A stretch of 40,746 nt of DNA from CAZGRP01 sp964527995 (lineage in GTDB: Bacteria; Zhuqueibacterota; Zhuqueibacteria; Oceanimicrobiales; CAZGRP01), in contig CAZGRP010000038.1 in assembly GCA_964527995.1 (NCBI GenBank), positions 1-40,746 of the forward strand, read 5' to 3'. This document shows, piece by piece, positions 8,008-16,323 of the stretch. Position numbers and translations under genes: made by a program. The notes beneath the pieces are model-generated. The model saw nothing but the letters and a program-made list of their open reading frames with translations, had not been told where the DNA came from and did no database searches. How positions within the stretch are numbered: position 1 is the first letter of the stretch; each line of letters starts with the position of its first letter.

Positions 8008-9759
8008 CTATATGACTTTGACCGCCAAGGGTGTGCTCGACGCGTTTCCACCGGCCGCGTGAGGCTCAAATGGCCTGCCATCGCAGGCAGGAAGCAGCAC
8101 ATGGAAAGTGGCGCCCTCGCCGGGCTTGCTTTCGGCCCAGATACTTCCGCCGAGATATCGGACGATTTCTCGGCTGATTGCCAGGCCCAAACCGGTGCCC
8201 TGCGGCTTCTCCGTCATGAGATCGCCCACCTGATGGAACTTGTCGAAGATGCGGTCGACATCCTCGGGTGGAATGCCGGGTCCGTGGTCCTGAACGCAGA
8301 TTTCGACTGCAGGCCTGGACTTGTCTGCAGTAGCGGCGTGCGACGCCTTCACCGCAACTCTGACCTCTCCTTTCTCAGGGCTGAACTTGGCGGCGTTGTC
8401 GAGCAGGTTCACGACCACCCGGGTCAGTTTCTCTTCGTCTCCCCAGACAGAGGGTAGGCCGTCTTCGATCTGCAAATCGACGTGGAGGTTTTTTCGACTC
8501 ATAATGGATTCTGAGGAACTGACGACATGGCGGACCAGCGCCGGCAAGTCTATCTCCGTGATCTCCCACTTGGCGGTACCAGATTCGAACTTTGAGAGAT
8601 CGAGGATCTCATCGATGAGCTTCGTCAGGTGGTCACTCTGGTCGTTGATGATGGTCAGAAACTCTCGCTGTGTGGCCTGATCTCGTTCGTCGTAGCTGAG
8701 CAGGATCTCCGCAAACGACTTGATCGCCGTCAGCGGTGTCCTGAGCTCATGTGACACCGTGGTGATGAATTGGTCCTTGAGCTTATCGATGTGGCGGAGA
8801 TTGATCAACTCCCTGGTCTCCGTCAGATCCGTGAACAGTAACATGACGCCAAGCACGCTGCCGCTTTCGTCCCGCAGTAGAGAGCTCTTCACCTCGAGAG
8901 GCAGTGACTTCGTAGGCTTCTCGTAGTCGATCTCGGTGATGGCATCCTGGTAGGTTTGAAGCGCTTTCTGGCAAAGCTCGTCGATTGCGCTCAGCACGGG
9001 CTCTTTGAACAGGGCTGCCAGATAGTTACCGACGGCGGCCTCGGCCGAGATGGCCAGCAGGTTTTCCGCTGCCTGATTGAAGAGCGTGATTTTTCCGTCG
9101 GTGTCGAGAACGATCATGCCGGTGCCGATGCTCTGCAGAATGTTGGTCAGGTAGTTCTTCATGCGCGCCATGGCTTCGGTCTTGAGCTCCATCTTGGCAT
9201 AGAGTTGGGCATTCTCCATGGCGACGGCTGCCTGATTGGCGACGGTCGTGATCAGGGACAGGTCTCTTTGGGTGTAGTCTCCGATTCGGCAGGGCGCAAA
9301 CACTTCGATGACGCCAAGCGTTTCGACCGTGCCGATGAGGGGTACTACCATGGATGTCAGTGGTTTACCCTTCTTGCCGAGATTCTCGGGGATGACCAGG
9401 GTGCGTCTTTCCTGGATGGCCCAGTCGTAATAACCGATATCCCTATGTTGCGACAGAGCGCTCCGCTCTTCTGAGCTGAGGCCCTGATCTTCGATGCAGT
9501 AGAAGCTGGTGCTCAGGCTGTCCCATTCCAGAAAAGCGCTCTTGCTTTGAGGAAGAAAAGCTTCCATGGCCTCGAAGAGAAGCTCGACGATCCGCTGTGA
9601 GCTTCGCGCCGAGATCATCTCGCGTGAGATCTCGCTGATGAGGCTCATGTCCCGATAGGCCTGCTGCAGCTCCTCGGAGGATTGCTGCAACAGGTTCTGC
9701 AGCTTTTCACGCACAGGCAAATCTCCCACCCCGTCCGTTGTGATTTCGGCCGAAGACAT
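8008..9759 (-). CDS. GAF-PAS hybrid sensor histidine kinase
   Basis: 583 residues. A short coiled-coil-like start (residues 15-40) leads into a GAF domain (about 40-190, ending in VANQAAVAMENAQLY). A PAS domain follows (about 201-315, SIGTGMIVLDTDGKITLFNQ), then HisKA with TVSHELRTPL (H337), then HATPase_c with NLLDNAAKFS, DHGPGIPPED and GTGLGLAISR. There is no membrane helix, so it senses a cytoplasmic ligand or redox/energy signal through GAF/PAS. The gene starts 13 bp after the HDOD gene. It closes the first part of the signalling block, after which comes a 281-bp spacer. Confidence 0.9.
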   Translation of the reverse strand: MSSAEITTDGVGDLPVREKLQNLLQQSSEELQQAYRDMSLISEISREMISARSSQRIVELLFEAMEAFLPQSKSAFLEWDSLSTSFYCIEDQGLSSEERSALSQHRDIGYYDWAIQERRTLVIPENLGKKGKPLTSMVVPLIGTVETLGVIEVFAPCRIGDYTQRDLSLITTVANQAAVAMENAQLYAKMELKTEAMARMKNYLTNILQSIGTGMIVLDTDGKITLFNQAAENLLAISAEAAVGNYLAALFKEPVLSAIDELCQKALQTYQDAITEIDYEKPTKSLPLEVKSSLLRDESGSVLGVMLLFTDLTETRELINLRHIDKLKDQFITTVSHELRTPLTAIKSFAEILLSYDERDQATQREFLTIINDQSDHLTKLIDEILDLSKFESGTAKWEITEIDLPALVRHVVSSSESIMSRKNLHVDLQIEDGLPSVWGDEEKLTRVVVNLLDNAAKFSPEKGEVRVAVKASHAATADKSRPAVEICVQDHGPGIPPEDVDRIFDKFHQVGDLMTEKPQGTGLGLAISREIVRYLGGSIWAESKPGEGATFHVLLPACDGRPFEPHAAGGNASSTPLAVKVI

Positions 9760-9772
9760 TCTTGTCCCCGAT

Positions 9773-10675
9773 TTACTTACTCTGTCCTGAAACGGCAGTG
9801 GCCTTGTTCGGCTGCTCTTGGGATAGGCTCATGAAAATGTTGGCCTTGTGGTATTCCTGGCGAACTTCGGCGATCAGTCCAGCGACGTCGTCGCTGCTGA
9901 TCTTCAGCCTCTCCCAGACGCAGTCATGAATTTCTACACCGAACGGGTCGCCGCCGAAGCCGAGTTCTTCCTGACGAGCGATCATGTCGGCCAGGGAGAC
10001 CATTGCGGTCAACTTTGGGGATTTTCTCGCCTGCGCGGGGGCGTGGTGCAAGCCGATAGCTTCGACGAGCTGAAGGGGCAGATTCCACTTCTCCGCGATC
10101 CACGAGCCGAGTTCGGAGTGATCAACGCCCAGGACCTCGATCTCAGCCTTGCGGAACGGAATCTGCTTCTCCTGTACGAGGCGGACGACCTTCTGGAACG
10201 AAGGGTGCATGTACTGATCGAGGGCGACTTTGCCAATGTCATGAATCAGGCCGGCCATGAAGGCTTCTTCGGGTACAGGGTAGCGCAGGTGGCGGGCAAG
10301 TACCTTGTTGGCGGCGGCAACGCCGAGGGAGTGGTTCCAGAACTGTTCGCGACTGAAGAATTCGTTGGCGCTGGCGTCGGAGCGGAACGTGTTGAAAATC
10401 GTCACGCTCATGACCATGTTCTTGATTGCGTTCATTCCCAGGACGACCGTAGCCTGTGTCAGGGTTGACACACGGCGAGGCAGGCCGTAGAAGGCAGAGT
10501 TCACGATCCGCAGTATCTTGGCCACAAGCGCTTGATCGCTGGCAATGACCTTTGATACGTCGGCTGCTGAGGCGGTGGGACTATCGACGACTTGCATGAG
10601 CCGGGTGACCACCGTCGGCAGTGTTGGCAAGGTCTTGATTCGGCTCACCACGGCTTCCAGCCTGGAACCGTTCAT
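9773..10675 (-). CDS. HDOD domain signalling protein
   Basis: 300 residues. The first about 210 residues match the HDOD fold: IKTLPTLPTVVTRLMQVVDS at the N-terminus, VIASDQALVAKILRIVNSAFYG, GLIHDIGKVALDQ and LGVDHSELGSWIAEKW. The HD residues in LIHDIGK and HHAP are kept, more than in many HDOD proteins, so residual phosphohydrolase activity is possible. HDOD proteins are usually non-enzymatic signalling modules in chemotaxis, c-di-GMP or stress pathways. The ATG is preceded by GGAGGAG and overlaps the response regulator stop (ATGA), so the two are translationally coupled. Confidence 0.88.
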   Translation of the reverse strand: MNGSRLEAVVSRIKTLPTLPTVVTRLMQVVDSPTASAADVSKVIASDQALVAKILRIVNSAFYGLPRRVSTLTQATVVLGMNAIKNMVMSVTIFNTFRSDASANEFFSREQFWNHSLGVAAANKVLARHLRYPVPEEAFMAGLIHDIGKVALDQYMHPSFQKVVRLVQEKQIPFRKAEIEVLGVDHSELGSWIAEKWNLPLQLVEAIGLHHAPAQARKSPKLTAMVSLADMIARQEELGFGGDPFGVEIHDCVWERLKISSDDVAGLIAEVRQEYHKANIFMSLSQEQPNKATAVSGQSK

Positions 10676-11058
10676 CTTTGCTCCTCCGTGGCGGTAAGGA
10701 TTTCCCGGACGCGCTGCACGATCTTGCTCGGACTGAAGGGCTTCGTCATGAACTCATCAGCGCCGCTTTCGAACGCCCTTAGTCGGTCCGAATTTTCACC
10801 CCGGGCGGTAAGAAGAATGATGTAGATGTCCTGCCAGTCGGGGTTCCTGCGGATGCGCTGGCAGACCTCGAAGCCGCTCATCTTGGGCATCATCAGATCC
10901 AGAAACATCAAACGCGGCTTCGATTTGGAGATCTGTTCGATCGCTTCTTCCCCGTTTGCGGCGCCTTCCGTTTCGAAACCTTCTCGTCGAAGCACGTACG
11001 TCAGCGACCGCAAAATAAAGGGTTCGTCGTCAACGACCAGGATGCGCCTGTTTTGCAT
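10672..11058 (-). CDS. Single-domain response regulator
   Basis: 128 residues, receiver only: ILVVDDEPF at the N-terminus, LMFLDLMMPKMSG with the phospho-acceptor Asp, ILLTAR, and FMTKPFSPSKI with the conserved Lys. No output domain, so it works by protein contact, plausibly with the coupled HDOD protein or the SpoIIE phosphatase. I chose the start at 11058 (MQNRRILVV). The open frame extends upstream, but that part is arginine-rich antisense of the SpoIIE gene and not part of the domain. It starts 14 bp after the SpoIIE gene. Confidence 0.9.
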   Translation of the reverse strand: MQNRRILVVDDEPFILRSLTYVLRREGFETEGAANGEEAIEQISKSKPRLMFLDLMMPKMSGFEVCQRIRRNPDWQDIYIILLTARGENSDRLRAFESGADEFMTKPFSPSKIVQRVREILTATEEQR

Positions 11059-11072
11059 GGTGTGTCCGGGAG

Positions 11073-12704
11073 TTACAAGTTCGCTGCCTTCAAGATGACC
11101 AGGGTGATGTCGTCCGACTGTGGTCGCCCAACACAGAAGTTTGCGACGTCGCTGGACACCGCTTCCAGAATCTCGGCGGAGGTTTCCGAGTGAACCCCTT
11201 GCACGAGTCGGTGGAGTCGTTCCGCGCCGTACCGTTCGCCGCGGGGGTTCTGTGCCTCGATGACGCCGTCGGTGTAGAAGACAACCACGTCCCCGGGGTG
11301 GAGTTGCCGCTCCCCGGGTTGAAACTCGACTTGCGGGAGGACACCGATCAGCATCCCTTCCGCGTCGATCTCCATGGTGCCGTCGCGCTCGCTCCACACA
11401 ACCGGTGGGCAGTGGCCGCCGTTGGCAAACCGCAGTATCTGTGACTTGGGATCGTAGTGGGCGTAAAAAGCACTGATGAACAGTTCCGCCCGATCGAGAT
11501 CCTCGAACAATGTCTCGTTCACCATGCGCAGCACCTCGGCGGGTGAGGCATGGTGTTTGGCTTCCGAGCGAATGGCGCTTCGAGCCACTGCCATCATCAG
11601 AGCCGCGCCGACGCTGTGACCGGATACGTCCGCAATGACGATGCCGACGGCACCGTCTGGGCGTACGAAGAAATCGTAGTAATCACCTCCAACATTGGTG
11701 GCCGGCACGCAGCGACCGGCCAGATCGACTCCAGGCACGCACGGCGGTTCACTGGGAAGCAGCCCCATCTGAATCGATTGTGCGATCTCCAGCTCCCGCT
11801 TGACGCCCTCGGAGTCGCGCAGCTCTGCCACCAACTGGCTGTTGTAGATAGAGACTGCCGCCAGCGACGCAATGGCGGAGAGCAATTTCAGATCACCCGC
11901 CGTGAACATCTCGCCCTGTCGCTTGCGGCCCATAGCGATGACGCCGATCATACGATCTTTGGCCTGGATCGGAGCGCAGATGAGCGGCGGTGAGAGAAAA
12001 TCCTCGACTTCCGTTTGGGCGCCACTTGGATGCGGTCCCCCTGGAAGCCTCACCTTGCTCTCCACCAGCAGGCCTTCACCCGTCATCGCCACGGTTCCAG
12101 CCACGCCCTCGCCGAGCATCACCTCCAGCTTGCCGACCAGGTTGTGCGGCAGACCGCGGACAGCCTCTATGCGAAGCGACTGGCTGCTCGGTTCAAGGAT
12201 CAGGATCGCCGCCTGCTCCACGCCGATGACGGCGATGGCGCGATCGAGAACGATATCGTAAACCCGTCTGGTGTCAAAGATCGCCGCGAGCGCTTCGGAC
12301 AGGTCGTAAAGCAGATTGGCTTCCTCGTACTTGTCGAGGATTTCCTGACTCAGGCTGTTGACTTCATATTCGTGATAAGCTCTGGCCTCGATCACCGAAG
12401 CAAGCAGGTCAGCCACAAACCGGGCGGTGGCGCCCCTGTCGCCAGGGAAGGCGACCACCTGGAGAAGCCTGTCCTCGTGGAGTTCCACCGGCACAAACAC
12501 CGGGCGTGTGCGGAAGGCCCACTGGCGCTGGATCGACTCCCAGGTGTCGGCGGCTCCGAAAAGTTCCCTGGCGGAATCGCTCATTGCCAGCAGATCTTCT
12601 CGTTCGGTGAGCAGAACGATGGGGGCACCGGCAAGCTGAGCGTACCTGTTGACAAGTGCCCGCCACTTCTCCGGCGGATAGAGGCTGTGGACATCCACGA
12701 TCAC
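11073..12704 (-). CDS. GAF-SpoIIE (PP2C-type) serine phosphatase
   Basis: 543 residues. Residues 1-110 are an unassigned N-terminal sensor region. A coiled-coil-like linker (about 115-135) leads to a GAF domain (about 137-290) and then a SpoIIE/RsbU phosphatase. Metal-binding and catalytic motifs are visible: VGGDYYDFF, IADVSGHSVGAALMM, ANGGHCPP, FYTDGVIEAQN and QSDDITLV. RsbU-type enzymes dephosphorylate anti-anti-sigma factors; no STAS or RsbW-type partner is in the window, so the target is elsewhere. Starts with GTG at 12704, with AGGTGA just upstream. It leads a run of four closely spaced genes (phosphatase, receiver, HDOD, kinase). Confidence 0.92.
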   Translation of the reverse strand: MIVDVHSLYPPEKWRALVNRYAQLAGAPIVLLTEREDLLAMSDSARELFGAADTWESIQRQWAFRTRPVFVPVELHEDRLLQVVAFPGDRGATARFVADLLASVIEARAYHEYEVNSLSQEILDKYEEANLLYDLSEALAAIFDTRRVYDIVLDRAIAVIGVEQAAILILEPSSQSLRIEAVRGLPHNLVGKLEVMLGEGVAGTVAMTGEGLLVESKVRLPGGPHPSGAQTEVEDFLSPPLICAPIQAKDRMIGVIAMGRKRQGEMFTAGDLKLLSAIASLAAVSIYNSQLVAELRDSEGVKRELEIAQSIQMGLLPSEPPCVPGVDLAGRCVPATNVGGDYYDFFVRPDGAVGIVIADVSGHSVGAALMMAVARSAIRSEAKHHASPAEVLRMVNETLFEDLDRAELFISAFYAHYDPKSQILRFANGGHCPPVVWSERDGTMEIDAEGMLIGVLPQVEFQPGERQLHPGDVVVFYTDGVIEAQNPRGERYGAERLHRLVQGVHSETSAEILEAVSSDVANFCVGRPQSDDITLVILKAANL

Positions 12705-12932
12705 GGTTTCACCTGTCGCAGTGATGTGAGACGATTCGCACGGCCGCCGCCAGGCCCCGGCAAGAGTGCGGTGCGGGCTACGCCCAGAAGATCTTCAGCC
12801 GGCACACCGCGGCGGTGTGATGCACTGCCTCACACTCATATTTCGACACCCCCAGGGGCAGACTGAAGCACAGCCTCACTGGCGCGGGCAGAAAAGCAGC
12901 AAAACCGTGGGTTCTTGGAAGATAGGGCCTGT

Positions 12933-13334
12933 TCAGGGCTGTTGGGAGGAGGGAAGAATTCGGGTTCTGACGAGGCGGTGGATGAGCTCTTCGATTTCGT
13001 CCAGGTTCAGAGGTTTGGTCACATAGTCGAACACGCCGAGCTTCATGGCCTCGACCATGGAGGGTGGTGTCCCGAAGCCCGTGACGAAGATCACTTCGAG
13101 CCGGGGGTGCGAGCGGCGCACCTCTCGCAACAACTCGATGCCGTTCATGTGCGGCATCTGGTAGTCGATCAGAGCGAGATCGCAGGGCGTCTCTTTCAGG
13201 AGCTGCAGGGCCTGGCGGCCATCCGCGGCAGTGAGAGGCACGTAACCCATCCGCTCGATGAGAAGCGCGAAAATGTCCCGGAAGTCCTCTTCGTCGTCAA
13301 CAATGAGGACACGAACCTGTCGTGGGTCGGACAT
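12933..13334 (-). CDS. Single-domain response regulator
   Basis: 133 residues, a receiver with VLIVDDEEDF, DLALIDYQMPHMNG (phospho-Asp), VIFVTGFGTPP and YVTKPLNLDEI. The start at 13334 (MSDPRQVRV) is chosen because a promoter with the -10 element TACCTT lies about 34 bp upstream. The longer open frame (to 13613) would run through that promoter. It is the first gene of the signalling block and is followed by a 228-bp spacer with no recognisable feature before the SpoIIE phosphatase gene. The partner kinase is probably one of the two downstream. Confidence 0.88.
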   Translation of the reverse strand: MSDPRQVRVLIVDDEEDFRDIFALLIERMGYVPLTAADGRQALQLLKETPCDLALIDYQMPHMNGIELLREVRRSHPRLEVIFVTGFGTPPSMVEAMKLGVFDYVTKPLNLDEIEELIHRLVRTRILPSSQQP

Positions 13335-13367
13335 GGCAAGGGCAGCAAAATGTCTGATACGGCTGAT

Positions 13368-13396
13368 AAGGTAGAGATTCGCACCTGGCAAGTCAA
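13368..13396 (-). promoter_or_regulatory. Sigma-70-type promoter of the signalling block
   Basis: On the minus strand TTGACT (13396-13391), a 17-bp spacer and TACCTT (13373-13368). It lies 34 bp upstream of the response regulator ATG at 13334. It is arranged back to back with the plus-strand promoter at 13462-13490. Confidence 0.65.
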
Positions 13397-13461
13397 GCGG
13401 AAAATCGCAGCCTGCCCACTTCGAGGCCGGCGATTTCACCGTCTCGCGGGAGCAGCAAAGG

Positions 13462-13490
13462 TTGATCTGTAGAGCCACGGTTGTTATCTT
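13462..13490 (+). promoter_or_regulatory. Sigma-70-type promoter of the GT-C glycosyltransferase
   Basis: TTGATC (13462-13467), a 17-bp spacer and TATCTT (13485-13490). The predicted transcript starts near 13497. This excludes the in-frame TTG at 13481 as start codon and supports the ATG at 13541. Confidence 0.6.
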
Positions 13491-13540
13491 ATGTAGCCCG
13501 CAAACCCGAACCTGGAATTGAGCGAGCTGGATCGGCAAGA

Positions 13541-15088
13541 ATGACCAAACACGTGGAGAGATCGAGCATCGGAAAGCCGATGCCAAACGGACGGCAAGAT
13601 GGCCGCGCTGCACGAGTCCTGCTGATCGCGGGACTGCTGACCGAGACGGGCTTTCTCGGCATGTTGTGGGCAGGCGACCTGCGGAGCCACATTCCTGGAT
13701 TCCTGGCGCTCTACGCCGTAGCCTTCGCAGGTTACCTGCTGGCGATGCACGGTGTGGGAGGCATTCTCGGCGGCCGCCGGCCCGCGCCGGGCGCCGGAAG
13801 CCGGCGTTTTCTGTGGTTGATCGTGGGATTTGCAGCCATCTTCCGGCTGACCCTGATCAGCGCTTCACCGCATCTGTCCGACGACATCTATCGCTATGTG
13901 TGGGACGGCCGGGTCGCGGCGCATGGCATCAATCCGTATTTCTATCCGCCTGAAGCGGCGCAGCTCTCCCACCTCCGCGACGCCACCATCTTTCCGCATG
14001 TCAACCATGCCCACATCCCGACGATCTACCCGCCCGTGGCGCAGTTCTTCTTTGTCGGCATGTACCGGCTTGCTCCAGGGACTCTGCCCCTGAGAGTGGC
14101 GCTGCTGCTGTTCGATTTCTCGACGCTGGCACTGCTGCTGCTTCTCTTGAAGCGACTTTCCCGGCCCATCGAGTGGCTTCTGATCTACGCCTGGAATCCT
14201 CTTCTTGTCGTCGAAATAGCAGGCAACGGCCACCTGGACAGCTTCGGCATTTTTCTGCTGGCTGCGAGTCTCCTGTTCCTCTTTTCAAGACGCCCCTTTG
14301 GAGGTGCCGTCGGCCTGGCACTCTCGGCGTTGACAAAATTCCTCGCCGGTGCGCTGCTCCCGTTCTTTCTGCCACGAAGGCGTGGTGCCGCCGTTGTCTC
14401 CGTGGCTCTTTTCGTAGTGGTGATACTGACCTGCTACGCCCCATTCGCTGCGGCCGGCTCTCGGCTCTTCGAGGGCGTTCGTATCTACGCCGACAAATGG
14501 CGCTTTAACGATTCAGTATTTGCGCTGGTGTTTGAGGCGGTCCGGTCGATGATCCCGCAGCACAGGGTCGTCGAGGCGATACGCGCAGACAGAATGACTG
14601 CGGATGCGGTAACGATTGCCAGTCGCACCACAGACTTTGCTTTGGTTTATGCGAAGGCGATTGTTGGAGCCGCGTTTCTGGCTCTCTACGCGGCTTTGCT
14701 GGTGGGTTTCTGGCGACGGCGTGGCAAGATGGCGGAGGATGCGCCGCTGGTTTTTGCGATGCCGGTCTTGGCAGCCCTGCTACTGCTTGCCCCGACCCTG
14801 CATCCGTGGTATGTTCTCTGGATGCTGCCCTTCTTGACTCTGCGACCCAATCGCGCCTGGATCCTGTTCACGGGAACCGTTGTGCTCTCCTATTGGGTCC
14901 TTGTCGGTTACGTCAATGAGGGCGTCTGGCGCGAAAACCCAGTCGTGAAATGGCTCGAATATCTTCCCTTCTACCTCCTTCTCTGCTATGACGCCTGGCG
15001 GGCATTCCGTTCTTCCCCGGCATTCGGCCCACCGACCCAGACGCAGCCCCAAAACCCAGTGCCCTACACCACTTCCACGCGGCTCTGA
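13541..15088 (+). CDS. GT-C type membrane glycosyltransferase
   Basis: 515 residues from ATG 13541 (another ATG at 13580 is possible). About ten to twelve hydrophobic segments. Early in the protein is DDIYRYVWDGRVAAHGINPY, the hallmark acidic loop of polyprenyl-phosphate-dependent mannosyl/arabinosyl-type GT-C enzymes, with the DD catalytic region. TLHPWYVLWMLP near the C-terminus is also typical. In the family these enzymes work on the outer face of the membrane and use lipid-phosphate sugars to extend glycans. The sugar and acceptor are not determined. The last 25 bp overlap the end of the RmlA-like gene on the other strand, so the two are convergent. Confidence 0.85.
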   Translation: MTKHVERSSIGKPMPNGRQDGRAARVLLIAGLLTETGFLGMLWAGDLRSHIPGFLALYAVAFAGYLLAMHGVGGILGGRRPAPGAGSRRFLWLIVGFAAIFRLTLISASPHLSDDIYRYVWDGRVAAHGINPYFYPPEAAQLSHLRDATIFPHVNHAHIPTIYPPVAQFFFVGMYRLAPGTLPLRVALLLFDFSTLALLLLLLKRLSRPIEWLLIYAWNPLLVVEIAGNGHLDSFGIFLLAASLLFLFSRRPFGGAVGLALSALTKFLAGALLPFFLPRRRGAAVVSVALFVVVILTCYAPFAAAGSRLFEGVRIYADKWRFNDSVFALVFEAVRSMIPQHRVVEAIRADRMTADAVTIASRTTDFALVYAKAIVGAAFLALYAALLVGFWRRRGKMAEDAPLVFAMPVLAALLLLAPTLHPWYVLWMLPFLTLRPNRAWILFTGTVVLSYWVLVGYVNEGVWRENPVVKWLEYLPFYLLLCYDAWRAFRSSPAFGPPTQTQPQNPVPYTTSTRL

Positions 15089-16128
15089 TCGCCGATCATG
15101 AAGCGGTGGGTCTTCGGTTTTTCGCGCGTCTGCACGATGTGCACGTCATTGCCCAGAAGGCTGGCCTCGATGCGGATGCCGACATCGATGATTTTGCAAT
15201 GGGCCAGGACAATGCTGAACTCTACCTCGCTGTTACGAATCTCACAATCGTGATAGATAGAAGTAAACGGTCCGATGTAGCTGTTTTCGATGATGGTGTT
15301 CTTGCCGATGATGACCGGACCGCGGATGTTGCTGTTGATCACAGCGGCGCCCCCCTCCAGCACCACTTCGCCGGCCAGGTGCGACTGTTTGTCGACGCTC
15401 CCTTCCACGCGTGTGCGGATGTTATCCAGGACAAGCCGGTTTGCTTCGAGGAGATCGGCCGGTTTGCCGGTGTCTTTCCACCAGTCGGTGATTTCCGAGA
15501 AGCTGATCTTGTAGCCGTGGTCGATGAGGTATTGGTGCGCGTCGGAGATCTCCAGTTCCCCGCGCTCGCTTGGCTTGATGCGGTTCACGGCCTCGAAGAT
15601 CGATGCATCATAGAGGTAGATACCGGCGACGGCGAAATCGCTCTTCGGGTGCTTCGGCTTCTCTTCGATGCTGACGATGCGGTCGCCGCGAATCTCCGGC
15701 ACGCCGAAGCGTTCGGGATCCTTGACGCGCGCCAGGGTGAGATGGCAGTTGGAGCCGGCTCTCTGGAACTCCTCCACGAAGCGGTGGATGCCGCCGACCA
15801 CCATGTTGTCGCCCAGGTAGAAGACGAATGGCTCGCCGTTGAGAAACTCTTCGGCGATCTTGACGCAGTGCGCCAGCCCGAGCGGAGCTTCCTGGGGAAT
15901 ATACTCGATGCTCAGACCCCACCGGTCGCCGCTGCCGATGGCCTTTTGCACTTCGTCGCTGTCGGCACTGACGATGATGCCGACGTCGCGAATGCCGACT
16001 TCAGCAATGTACTCGAGAGCGTAATGCAGGATCGGCTTGTTTGCGATCGGAATCAGATGTTTGTTCTGCGTGTGGGTGATGGGGCGCAGCCGCGTCCCTT
16101 TGCCGCCACTGGTAACCAATGCCTTCAT
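15064..16128 (-). CDS. rmlA: Glucose-1-phosphate thymidylyltransferase, long form
   Basis: 354 residues, matching the long RmlA/StrD-like form (about 350) rather than the short 290-residue RmlA. The N-terminal catalytic domain has MKALVTSGGKGTRLRPITHT, the nucleotide-binding GGxGTRLRP loop, and FVFYLGDNMVVGG with the metal Asp. The C-terminal third (about 250-354) shows hexapeptide-like repeats (GPVIIGKNTIIENSYIGPFT), a left-handed beta helix. It makes dTDP-glucose for deoxysugars such as dTDP-rhamnose. No rmlBCD genes are nearby. ATG 16128 is used; upstream in-frame codons lack the family start. A promoter lies at 16222-16250. Confidence 0.87.
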   Translation of the reverse strand: MKALVTSGGKGTRLRPITHTQNKHLIPIANKPILHYALEYIAEVGIRDVGIIVSADSDEVQKAIGSGDRWGLSIEYIPQEAPLGLAHCVKIAEEFLNGEPFVFYLGDNMVVGGIHRFVEEFQRAGSNCHLTLARVKDPERFGVPEIRGDRIVSIEEKPKHPKSDFAVAGIYLYDASIFEAVNRIKPSERGELEISDAHQYLIDHGYKISFSEITDWWKDTGKPADLLEANRLVLDNIRTRVEGSVDKQSHLAGEVVLEGGAAVINSNIRGPVIIGKNTIIENSYIGPFTSIYHDCEIRNSEVEFSIVLAHCKIIDVGIRIEASLLGNDVHIVQTREKPKTHRFMIGDQSRVEVV

Positions 16129-16221
16129 GACGATTCGCCTTTCTGTAGGGTGGTTGTTGTCCGAGCTGACGTTGTGGCTTGCGGCGCGTCCTGCGATTCG
16201 CAAGCGCCTGGCCCGGAATGA

Positions 16222-16250
16222 AAGTTAGTCAAACCGCCGCAGAAAATCAA
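16222..16250 (-). promoter_or_regulatory. Sigma-70-type promoter of rmlA-like gene
   Basis: On the minus strand TTGATT (16250-16245), a 17-bp spacer and TAACTT (16227-16222), giving a leader of about 85 bp before the ATG at 16128. It lies in the 195-bp spacer after the sugar ABC permease gene. Confidence 0.5.
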
Positions 16251-16323
16251 TGTTCAATCCGAAGCGAGCTTCTCGGTAGTGGATCTGCGCCGGGACCGCC
16301 TTGAGAGCCCTGGGAGCCTCGCG

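Noticed and set aside
11059..11397. N-terminal extension of the response regulator frame
   Set aside because: Arginine-rich antisense-like sequence within the SpoIIE gene; the receiver fold starts at MQNRRILVV.
13335..13613. N-terminal extension of the first response regulator
   Set aside because: It would be translated across both divergent promoters, and the domain starts at MSDPRQVRV.
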